Source of the DNA: an uncultured Bacilli bacterium
GTDB lineage: Bacteria > Bacillota_I > Bacilli_A > RF39 > UBA660
Reading direction: 5' to 3'
Assembly: GCA_944373065.1 (NCBI GenBank)
Contig: CALWAJ010000111.1
Span: 1 to 26,033, forward strand
DNA length: 26,033 bases
The notes below the pieces were generated by a model. It had not been told where the DNA came from, did not search any database, and worked only from the letters and a program-made list of their open reading frames with translations. This document shows positions 18,491 through 24,632 of this stretch, piece by piece. The first letter of the stretch is position 1. The number at the start of each line of letters is the position of its first letter. The translations under genes and the position numbers were made by a program.

Positions 18491-19613
18491 TATCCATTTC
18501 TCCTTTATAATTAATAATAATATCGCAAATATCATTAACATCATCTAAACTTAAACTATCATATAATGGTAAACATAGAATTTTTTTGCTTATTTTTTTT
18601 GCAACCGGAATATTAACATTAGAAAATTTGCCATTATAGCAACCATAATCCGTTACTAATGGATAAAAATATTTTCTTGTATGAATGTTCCTAACTTGTA
18701 AAAAATCATATAAATCATCTCTTGAAAATCCTGCTACTTCAGAATCAACTATAATAGGAAAATAAGAATAATTATAGGTGTATCCATCTTTGTTATTATT
18801 AAAAACATAATTAATTCCTTTAACTTTACTTATTCTTTTAATATACAAATTTGTAATTTTCTTTCTTCGTTCAATAACTTTATCAATATATTGCAAATTC
18901 AAAAGTCCCATAGCAGCTTGAAATTCATTCATTTTTGCATTTTCCCCTACAAAATCAATTTGTTCTTGACCTTCAATACCAAAATTTATATATGAATTAA
19001 AAATACGTTCCAATTTTTTATCTTTAAAAATAATAGCACCACCTTCAATACTATTAAAAACTTTAGTAGCATGAAAAGAAAAAATAGAAGCGTCACCTAG
19101 ACTAGAAATAGACACACCATCTTTATTTACTCCAAAAGAATGTGCAGCATCATATATAACTTTTAAATTATATTTTTTAGCAATATGGTCTATTTTCTCA
19201 TAATCACAATTATGTCCATAAACATGTACTGCTAAAATAGCAGTTGTCTTTGGTGTAATTAACTCTTCTATCTTATCAACATCTATCGTTAAATCATCTT
19301 CTTTGATATCACAAAAAACAGGAGTTATTCCATTTAAAACAAGAGCATGAGTAGTGGAAGCAAAAGTAAACGGCGTAGTAATTACTTCTCCTTTTATACC
19401 TAATCCCTTAATTGCTATATCCAAAGCCATATGTCCATTAACAGTTAAACAGATATTGGAAACACCTAAATACTCTTTTAATTTCTCTTTAAACTTTTTA
19501 TTAAAAGGTCCATTATTAGTAACCCAACAATTTTCCCATATTTTGTCAACTAATTTCTTATATTCTTCTACTGGTGGAAGGAATGGTTTTGTTACTGTTA
19601 TATTTTTTTTCAT
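18483..19613 (-). CDS. DegT/DnrJ/EryC1/StrS sugar aminotransferase
   Basis: This 376-residue PLP enzyme has a TVNGHMALDIA cofactor-phosphate region (about 57-67), D155 in IYDAAHSFG and the Schiff-base lysine K184 in SFHATKVFN. It transfers an amino group from glutamate to a keto-sugar nucleotide. FHATK-type members include VioA-like enzymes acting on 4-keto-6-deoxy sugars. The ketosugar-making dehydratase is not in this window unless the downstream epimerase serves. The start at 19613 follows TTAGGAG. It is the first gene of the operon, behind an extended -10 promoter. Confidence 0.92.
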   Translation of the reverse strand: MKKNITVTKPFLPPVEEYKKLVDKIWENCWVTNNGPFNKKFKEKLKEYLGVSNICLTVNGHMALDIAIKGLGIKGEVITTPFTFASTTHALVLNGITPVFCDIKEDDLTIDVDKIEELITPKTTAILAVHVYGHNCDYEKIDHIAKKYNLKVIYDAAHSFGVNKDGVSISSLGDASIFSFHATKVFNSIEGGAIIFKDKKLERIFNSYINFGIEGQEQIDFVGENAKMNEFQAAMGLLNLQYIDKVIERRKKITNLYIKRISKVKGINYVFNNNKDGYTYNYSYFPIIVDSEVAGFSRDDLYDFLQVRNIHTRKYFYPLVTDYGCYNGKFSNVNIPVAKKISKKILCLPLYDSLSLDDVNDICDIIINYKGEMDNA

Positions 19614-19647
19614 AATTTACTCCTAACATTATAATACTACTATAATT

Positions 19648-19656
19648 AGTATAACA
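19648..19656 (-). promoter_or_regulatory. extended -10 promoter of the aminosugar operon
   Basis: The minus strand reads TGTTATACT, identical to the nonamer in front of the ABC operon and the SGNH gene. A weak -35 candidate, TTTAAT, sits 17 bases upstream at 19671-19676. It lies in the 82-base gap after the rbgA stop. No convincing terminator is seen in that gap. Confidence 0.5.
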
Positions 19657-19695
19657 AATTAATACATTATATTAAAGATAAAATTAATTTTTTAA

Positions 19696-20574
19696 TTATA
19701 ATCTATCTAAAGTTATTTCTTTAAAAGCATTATTTTTTATATCATTAAGAATAATACTAGATACTCTCTCATAATCAGTAATATTACCTTTAGTAACACA
19801 CCCTCTTTTTTTAGCAATTTCTTCCATAATTTCTACATTAGTCATATTATCTATTTTAATATTATAACGTTCCTCTAATTTTTCTTTATATAGTTTTGTT
19901 AGGATATCTATAGCAAATAAGGCTAAATCTTCTTTATTAAGTATCTCTTCTTTTATAGATGAAAAGATTGCCAAGATTCTAGCTTCATATTGATTTTCTA
20001 ATTTAGGCCATAAAATACCAGGTGAATCTAATAAATCTATATCTTTATTAATTCTAATCCAAGATAGGCTCTTAGTAAAACCTGGTTTATTACCAACACC
20101 TGCTGCTTTCTTTCCTACTAATCTATTAATTAAAGTACTCTTTCCAACATTAGGTATCCCTATAATTAAAGCTCTTAAATTACGAGGCTTTAGACCCTTA
20201 GATTTTCTTTTTTCATTTAATTCTTTACTAACGCTTTCACTCAAATTTAAGACGTTCTTAACATTCTTATTATTAGCAAGATCAACCGGTACTACTTTAT
20301 AACCAAGACTCTCATAATAACTAATAAATTTATCAGTTTCTTTTTTATCACATAAATCGTATTTAGTCATTATTAATATTCTAGGTTTATCTTTAATTAA
20401 ATCATCAATATCTTTAATCTTAGAAGATATAGGCATTCTTGCATCTATTACTTCATAAATTATATCAATTAGATTAATCTTTTCCTTTATTTCTCTTTTT
20501 GTTTTAGCCATATGTCCTGGATACCACCCGATACGACTAGAAGAAAAACCTTTTTGATTATCATCTTTATTCAT
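19696..20574 (-). CDS. rbgA: ribosome assembly GTPase RbgA (YlqF family)
   Basis: This 292-residue protein of the circularly permuted YlqF/RbgA family takes part in late large-subunit assembly. The N-terminal family motif RIGWYPGHMAK is at about 14-24. The GTPase motifs come in permuted order: G4 TKYD, then G1 GIPNVGKST, G2 region PGFTKS and G3 DSPG. The C-terminal domain (ANTAR-like in the family) is present. The ATG at 20574 follows GAGGATG; an in-frame GTG nine bases upstream is too close to the site. It starts 14 bases after the DUF1016 stop, so the accessory genes now feed into its transcript. A degenerate copy of its first 46 bases occurs at 22934-22978. Confidence 0.93.
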   Translation of the reverse strand: MNKDDNQKGFSSSRIGWYPGHMAKTKREIKEKINLIDIIYEVIDARMPISSKIKDIDDLIKDKPRILIMTKYDLCDKKETDKFISYYESLGYKVVPVDLANNKNVKNVLNLSESVSKELNEKRKSKGLKPRNLRALIIGIPNVGKSTLINRLVGKKAAGVGNKPGFTKSLSWIRINKDIDLLDSPGILWPKLENQYEARILAIFSSIKEEILNKEDLALFAIDILTKLYKEKLEERYNIKIDNMTNVEIMEEIAKKRGCVTKGNITDYERVSSIILNDIKNNAFKEITLDRL

Positions 20575-20588
20575 AACTTTCACATCCT

Positions 20589-21644
20589 CTATTCTGCATT
20601 TTCTTGTGCTAACTCATATAATTCTTTTTCATCTTTAATAATTCTTATTAATTCTTCTTTAGTTGGTAAGTAAGTTAAATATTTAGAAGCATATACATTC
20701 TTTACATTATCACCTAAAGTCATTTCTACAACTGCATCATCTTTATCTGCACACAATAAAATTCCAATAGGATCATTTTCTCCTTCAATCATTTGTGTCT
20801 TTTTATAATAATTAACATACATCTGCATTTGTCCGATATCCTGATGTGTTAATTTGCCAATTTTCAAATCTATTATAACAAAGCATTTAGCTAATCTATT
20901 ATAAAATATTAAATCTGGATAATAGTATTCTGCTCCTATTTTTATACGTTGTTGATTAGCAACAAATGAAAATCCTCTGCCTAATTCTAACAAGAATTCT
21001 GTTAAATGAGATAATAGAGCTCTTTCTAAATCAGTTTCTAAATAATTTTTGTTTTCTTTTAACCCAGCAAACTCGAAAATATAAGGTGTTTTTAATAATT
21101 CTTCCGGTTGCTTTTCTATTTTTCCTACTTTAGCATCCTCTAAAATTTTTCCCTTATCTGGTGATATTAAATATCTGTCATAAAGTTTTGTATTAATTTG
21201 CCTACTAAGTTCTCTATAGCCCCAATTAGATTTAATAGCTTCCTTTTCATAAAATTCTCTTTCTTCTTTCCTATCCACTTTAATTAATTCTTGAAAATGA
21301 GACCAACTTAATTCAGTCGGCACTGCCGACCAAATTGGATATAGTTGATAAAACTTTCTCATTCTCCTAAGACTAACTGGAGAAAATCCGCTTCCAAATT
21401 CATTTGTTAGTCGAGCAGACAATGCATCTACAATTTTCTTACCATAACTAGCTTTTGTACTATTTTCAGATAGCTCGTATGTAACTTTCCCAACATACCA
21501 ATAAACTTCTATCATTGTTGTATCAATATGCTTTAACATTTTTGTACGAGCAGTTATTATTTTTTCTTTAATATCTTTATAAATACTTTCAATATCTATT
21601 AATTCATAATCATTATTTTTCTTAATAAGAATGGTTTCTTTCAT
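20589..21644 (-). CDS. DUF1016/YhcG-type PD-(D/E)xK nuclease family protein
   Basis: This 351-residue protein has an N-terminal DUF1016 helical domain at about 20-150 (YWYVGK at 48-53, FGSGFSPVSLRRMRKFY, then ELSWSHFQELI at 111-121). The C-terminal nuclease fold at about 185-330 has E203/E207 in the first helix, PD at 243-244 and DLK at 259-261, so the catalytic D...D-x-K is intact. The family occurs near restriction systems and phage-related genes. It is thought to cut or bind DNA, but its role is poorly known. The start at 21644 follows AAAGGATT. Repeat copy A lies immediately upstream and rbgA 14 bases downstream. Confidence 0.9.
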   Translation of the reverse strand: MKETILIKKNNDYELIDIESIYKDIKEKIITARTKMLKHIDTTMIEVYWYVGKVTYELSENSTKASYGKKIVDALSARLTNEFGSGFSPVSLRRMRKFYQLYPIWSAVPTELSWSHFQELIKVDRKEEREFYEKEAIKSNWGYRELSRQINTKLYDRYLISPDKGKILEDAKVGKIEKQPEELLKTPYIFEFAGLKENKNYLETDLERALLSHLTEFLLELGRGFSFVANQQRIKIGAEYYYPDLIFYNRLAKCFVIIDLKIGKLTHQDIGQMQMYVNYYKKTQMIEGENDPIGILLCADKDDAVVEMTLGDNVKNVYASKYLTYLPTKEELIRIIKDEKELYELAQENAE

Positions 21645-21676
21645 ATTATAATATAATCCTTTCTATAAAAACAATT

Positions 21677-21757
21677 AAAATGTGTAAAAACTGAATTTTA
21701 TTATTTCTTTATTTTATAAGGGTTTGGAGATAGTTTTTCTTAAATCCGTATCGCCCA
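21677..21757 (-). repeat. 81-bp accessory repeat, copy A
   Basis: This is one of three copies of the same length with no indels (A, B, C). Each starts TGGGCGA and ends TTTTTACACATTTT on the minus strand. By hand count A matches C at about 85% and B at about 81%. A's 5' boundary also carries an inverted repeat: CGTATCG and CGATACG flank a six-base loop at 21747-21766. In the frame of copy C, copy A has three stop codons, so it is decayed as a coding sequence. It fills the gap between dinD and the DUF1016 gene. Confidence 0.85.
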
Positions 21758-21799
21758 CCCGATACGCTGTGATGCCAAACTTTTTTCTTTATTCTCCAT
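21740..21799 (-). pseudogene. mini-ORF A, 19 codons, truncated by a stop in the repeat
   Basis: The ATG at 21799 is well served by AAGGAAG. The peptide begins MENKEKSLASQRIGWAIRI and ends at a TAA where copy C has a Ser codon (TCA). The RIGW motif sits where rbgA has RIGW, and the DNA CGTATCGGGTGG is shared with rbgA. The frame continues past the TAA with recognisable similarity to copy C, so this looks like a broken member of the mini-ORF family. It starts 12 bases after the dinD stop. Confidence 0.55.
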
Positions 21800-21811
21800 T
21801 TTATCACTTCC

Positions 21812-22672
21812 TTACTCTATCGTTCCTACTACTAATTTTCTCTTTTTCTTATCTGTTAGTTGTTTCTTTTCCCTTTCAAGTTCTTTCAAACTCTTTTTTG
21901 GTGTTGGCATTTCTTCAGGCATCATACCACCAATATCGGCAATTGCTTTCCTTACCTTTTTGCCAACTTCATAATGTACGTTTTTAGCATTATTTTCGCC
22001 TTGAATATTATCTCTTAAAAGTTTTTGTTTTGTTTGATTGATTCTAAACAAATTTGCTACTAACTCATCCTCGTTCATATTATCTAAAATATCTTCTCTA
22101 TAACGTAATTTTTTCCTCTTGAAAATATCATCAGCTGTTTCACCGTTATACAGTCCTTTATATCCCGCATTATGAAACTCAGCCATATTTTTTACACCTG
22201 CAGATGATGCGACTTTTTGTAAAGTATAATTGCCTTGTTTTGTTAATTTTCTTTGATAAAATCTTTTTTCATCATCTGATAATGAATCATATTCTTGCTC
22301 AGTTATTTCTTGCTTTCTTGTTTGAATAGCAAAATATGTTTGTCCTAAAGCAACCACTTCCTTACTTGGGTCGGCATTTTGAACTATCAAATAACATATA
22401 TATCTCGATAATTTATAATCTTGTATATTAACAATAGCATTATTGTTTCTTTTTGACAACTTGTTGACCTCAACAAGTTGTTCATCCACGTTAAATCTAG
22501 AATTGCAACAAGCTTCCTTTGCTTTATCTAAAACTTTTAAAAAATTTCTCCAATCCTTATATTCTAAAACTTTTTGCAAATCACGAGCAAACCAGTACTC
22601 ATTTCCATATTCATCAATATGTTTTATATCTTCAAAAATATTGTTAGTATAATTATTACCAATTTTCTTCAT
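21812..22672 (-). CDS. dinD: DinD-like DNA-damage-inducible protein
   Basis: The protein is 286 residues from the ATG at 22672, behind GGAGGT. It has a Bro-N-like N-terminus (EYWFARDLQKVLEYKDWRNF, about 25-44), the family stretch KLSRYICYLIVQNADPSKEVVALGQTYFA split over residues about 88-116 with AIQTRKQEI following, and a DinD-type C-terminus with KNMAEFHNAGYKGLYNGET. In E. coli, DinD is SOS-induced and inhibits RecA filament activity; whether that holds here is unknown. I see no LexA/DinR box in the upstream spacer. Codons 69-77 hold a 12-bp-arm palindrome at 22456-22481. It is followed by mini-ORF A. Confidence 0.9.
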   Translation of the reverse strand: MKKIGNNYTNNIFEDIKHIDEYGNEYWFARDLQKVLEYKDWRNFLKVLDKAKEACCNSRFNVDEQLVEVNKLSKRNNNAIVNIQDYKLSRYICYLIVQNADPSKEVVALGQTYFAIQTRKQEITEQEYDSLSDDEKRFYQRKLTKQGNYTLQKVASSAGVKNMAEFHNAGYKGLYNGETADDIFKRKKLRYREDILDNMNEDELVANLFRINQTKQKLLRDNIQGENNAKNVHYEVGKKVRKAIADIGGMMPEEMPTPKKSLKELEREKKQLTDKKKRKLVVGTIE

Positions 22673-22766
22673 CACTACCTCCAATCTACTATCACAATTT
22701 TAATTATTCACTAACATATTCATGTCATGCTATACTTTTTCCATCAATAATAATTACTCATTTTGA

Positions 22767-22841
22767 CTACTCAACTCTAATAAATTCCTTACTAAGGATA
22801 TCACGATTATATTTTTTATAAAAATCAATAAAATTTAGCAT
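22767..22841 (-). other. 24-codon open frame, unrecognised
   Basis: The spacer from 22673 to 23026 holds repeat B, its mini-ORF and this short frame (MLNFIDFYKKYNRDILSKEF, then four more residues). It has coding-like composition, but no good ribosome binding site precedes its ATG. It may be a fragment of a decayed gene. The remaining bases 22685-22766 hold nothing I can name. Confidence 0.25.
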
Positions 22842-22850
22842 ATCTTTGTA

Positions 22851-22931
22851 AAAATGTGTAAAAACTCATTTCTCTATTTTCTTTATTCTATAAGGGTTTA
22901 GAGATAGTTTGGCATAAATGTGGCTCGCCCA
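22851..22931 (-). repeat. 81-bp accessory repeat, copy B
   Basis: Same length and boundaries as copies A and C; hand-counted identity is about 81% to A and about 77% to C. It lies between RhuM and dinD. Its 5' end is joined directly to a degenerate copy of the rbgA gene start. Confidence 0.85.
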
Positions 22932-22978
22932 GGCGATACGACCAGAAGAAAAACCTTTTTTTCATCATCTATATTCAT
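22898..22978 (-). pseudogene. mini-ORF B: rbgA 5'-end duplicate fused to the repeat
   Basis: The ATG at 22978 follows GAAAGGATG. Bases 22934-22978 match the first 46 bases of rbgA (20529-20574) at about 41 positions, including 21 of 22 over GGTTTTTCTTCTrGTCGTATCG. A one-base deletion after codon 5 shifts the frame, so the peptide (MNIDDEKKVFLLVV...) loses the SSRIGW motif and ends at a TAA at 22898. Beyond the match the sequence turns into repeat B. This is best read as a broken, recombined gene start, not a functional gene. Confidence 0.7.
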
Positions 22979-23026
22979 TTTAATCATCCTTTCATTACTG
23001 TTTTTTCTATTTCTTTGATGCTATAT

Positions 23027-24061
23027 TTACTTATTATTTTCACCAATTTTTATTTTTTCTGTCTCTAGTAATAATTTATCAAAATCCGAAATATATATTT
23101 TGTCCTGTATTACTTTGTATTTTTCATATTCACTTTCTGCCTTCTCTACTGCTTCTTCATGACTAATACTTCCTTTATTAGTTAAATTATCATAAAAGTT
23201 TATTTTAAATATATCTTCTACAGATTTAATCCAATCTTCCATTTTCATAGGAATATGTCTTTTAGCTCTATTCTCAGCCGTATCTAAATATAAATTAACT
23301 AAATCGTTTAATTCTTCTAATTCTTTTTTATCTAAATAATTTTTAGCAATACTTACATCACTTTTTAATATTTTACCATTAGGTGAGTTTTTCCAATTGG
23401 TAAGTCCCATATATTCTTTCTTTGCATCTGCTCTAGAGTATATTATCTCTGCTGCTGTTTGATGCGTAATAGCATAATGAAACTTATTTTGAATTGTCTT
23501 ATAGAAAGTATTAGCTAGTTCACTATCTTTTACATAATCTATACTACATTCTGCAAATATATCAGTTATTTTTTGATAAAACATTCTTTCACTAGTTCTT
23601 ATCAATTTTATCTTTTCTAGTAATTCATCAAAATACTCTAGATCACTTCTATTTGCTTTCATAAACCTATCTTCGTTTAAATTATAGCCTTTAATTATAT
23701 AATTTTTTAATAGTTTATTAGCCCAGGTTCTAAACTTAATTGCTGTTTTAGAGTTAATTCTAAAACCTAAAGAAATTATCATATCTAGATTGTAATAGTC
23801 AATTTCTCTTGTGACTTTCCTATTGCCTTCTTTTTGAACTTGTGCAATTTTTGCATAAGTTGAACTTTTACTTAATTCATCATCTTTATATATATCAGAT
23901 ATATGCTTTATAATTCCAGATCGATCAATTTTAAAAAGTCGGGCTAACATTTTTGTATTTAACCATACATCTTCATCCTTAATTAATACCTCAACATTAA
24001 AATTTCCTTCTTCATCATTATAAAAAACAATATCTTGATTTGGATTTATTAAATTATCCAT
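23027..24061 (-). CDS. RhuM family protein (Virulence_RhuM)
   Basis: The protein is 344 residues from the ATG at 24061, behind AAAGGAG; a second ATG nine bases further upstream overlaps that site. The N-terminus has the DNA-binding-like segment VWLNTKMLARLFKIDRSGIIKHI (about 32-54, split here by family convention), then KVTREIDYYNLDMIISLGFRI. The middle has HYAITHQTAAEIIYSRAD, and the C-terminus has IAKNYLDKKELEELNDLV and MKMEDWI. The family is named from a Salmonella pathogenicity-island gene; its function is not established. It appears full length. Repeat B follows 48-96 bases downstream, and a fragment of another RhuM gene lies just upstream. Confidence 0.9.
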   Translation of the reverse strand: MDNLINPNQDIVFYNDEEGNFNVEVLIKDEDVWLNTKMLARLFKIDRSGIIKHISDIYKDDELSKSSTYAKIAQVQKEGNRKVTREIDYYNLDMIISLGFRINSKTAIKFRTWANKLLKNYIIKGYNLNEDRFMKANRSDLEYFDELLEKIKLIRTSERMFYQKITDIFAECSIDYVKDSELANTFYKTIQNKFHYAITHQTAAEIIYSRADAKKEYMGLTNWKNSPNGKILKSDVSIAKNYLDKKELEELNDLVNLYLDTAENRAKRHIPMKMEDWIKSVEDIFKINFYDNLTNKGSISHEEAVEKAESEYEKYKVIQDKIYISDFDKLLLETEKIKIGENNK

Positions 24062-24119
24062 TTGTATCATCTCCTTTCTTTTTGTGTTAACATTAATATA
24101 TTACATTTTTTACCAAATA

Positions 24120-24266
24120 CTAAACTTTCGGCCCTATTCCACCAAAACTTATGTCGGAAATTCCGACGGAAGTTTCTGCTCTAAGCTCACCTTCTTTTAA
24201 AATATTGTTTGTATTGTCTGTGATTGTACCTCTAGCAGAATTTGTGCAATAAATTGTCGCATAACA
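24120..24266 (-). pseudogene. N-terminal fragment of a second RhuM-like gene
   Basis: This is a stop-to-stop frame of 48 codons without a usable start. It reads ...GTITDNTNNILKEGELRAET and then SVGISDISFGGIGPKV before TAG. It aligns with GIIKHISDIYKDDELSKSST of the neighbouring RhuM, and the stop falls where the family continues with YNLD. It is therefore a decayed N-terminal segment. A 7-bp-arm palindrome, GTCGGAA/TTCCGAC, lies inside at 24153-24167. Confidence 0.55.
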
Positions 24267-24271
24267 TCATC

Positions 24272-24296
24272 ATATTATATTACTAATATATAATAT
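24272..24296. repeat. AT-only inverted repeat
   Basis: ATATTATATTA and TAATATATAATAT flank one C, an imperfect 11-bp inverted repeat with a two-base insertion in one arm. It lies between mini-ORF C and the RhuM fragment. In such AT-rich DNA it may be chance. No other role is evident. Confidence 0.35.
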
Positions 24297-24310
24297 TACA
24301 CTTTTTTTAA

Positions 24311-24427
24311 TCAATTACCAAAATGTGTAAAAAACAACTTTTCTGGTTTCTTTATTTTATAACGATTTAGAGATGGTTTTTCTGAAATCCGTATCGCCCA
24401 TTGCACTATTTGTTTATTTTCATTCAT
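24311..24427 (-). CDS. mini-ORF C, 38 codons, the only intact member
   Basis: The ATG at 24427 follows GGAAGTGG at a normal distance. The peptide reads MNENKQIVQWAIRISEKPSL, then NRYKIKKPEKLFFTHFGN, and stops at TGA. It covers the whole 81-bp repeat C in one open frame, while copies A and B carry stops or a frameshift in the same frame. It is basic, has no signal or membrane segment, and matches no family I recognise. Differences between the copies are not concentrated at third codon positions, so the repeat could be non-coding DNA that merely happens to be open here. Confidence 0.4.
   Translation of the reverse strand: MNENKQIVQWAIRISEKPSLNRYKIKKPEKLFFTHFGN
24320..24400 (-). repeat. 81-bp accessory repeat, copy C
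   Basis: Third copy; same length and ends as A (about 85% identical by hand count) and B (about 77%). It sits upstream of RhuM and its remnant, downstream of the KilA-N gene. It lacks the left half of the CGTATCG/CGATACG inverted repeat seen at copy A. Confidence 0.85.
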
Positions 24428-24473
24428 TTAAACCACTTCCTATTTCTAATTTCCTTTTTGAAATTTTACCCAA

Positions 24474-24530
24474 TTATATCTTTTTGTTAATTTCAACAAA
24501 ATGCTCAAATACATTAGATTTACTATCTTT
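24474..24530 (-). pseudogene. short DinD-like fragment
   Basis: A stop-to-stop frame reads KDSKSNVFEHFVEINKKI before TAA. FEHFVEINKKI resembles the DinD-family motif of the type F.HFV.VNK, and DinD of this window has EQLVEVNKLSK. It is too short to be a gene and is taken as a relic of a second dinD. Together with the neighbouring fragments it fills the 24428-24632 spacer. Confidence 0.4.
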
Positions 24531-24615
24531 ACTTTATTAAATCAAAATCACTTCCATCCCTTATAATTTTTGTCTCATTTTTATATAATTTATCTTGTAT
24601 TGTATTTTTTAAGTT
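24529..24615 (-). pseudogene. possible C-terminal fragment of a RhuM-like gene
   Basis: A stop-bounded frame contains NTIQDKLYKNETKIIRDGSD followed by FDLIK and TAA. The intact RhuM ends its domain with VIQDKIYISDFDKLL, so IQDK-(I/L)-Y and SDFD match with an extra ten residues between them. There is no start codon or ribosome binding site. The assignment is tentative. Confidence 0.35.
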
Positions 24616-24632
24616 TTACAAGTGTATTAACA

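Noticed and set aside
19354..19626. Plus-strand open frame opposite DegT
   Set aside because: Antisense to conserved aminotransferase sequence.
19657..19695. Terminator after rbgA
   Set aside because: Only weak AT-only pairing and no stable stem with a T tail.
21724..21987. Plus-strand open frame across repeat A and the dinD 3' end
   Set aside because: Antisense to conserved DinD codons; the sequence across the repeat is explained by the minus-strand elements.
22443..22652. Plus-strand open frame opposite dinD
   Set aside because: Shadow frame; no start signal.
22673..22766. LexA/DinR box controlling dinD
   Set aside because: I looked for GAAC-N4-GTTC-like sites upstream and found none.
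21677..24400. CRISPR array
   Set aside because: Repeats are over 1 kb apart, 81 bp long, diverged, and no spacers or cas genes are seen.
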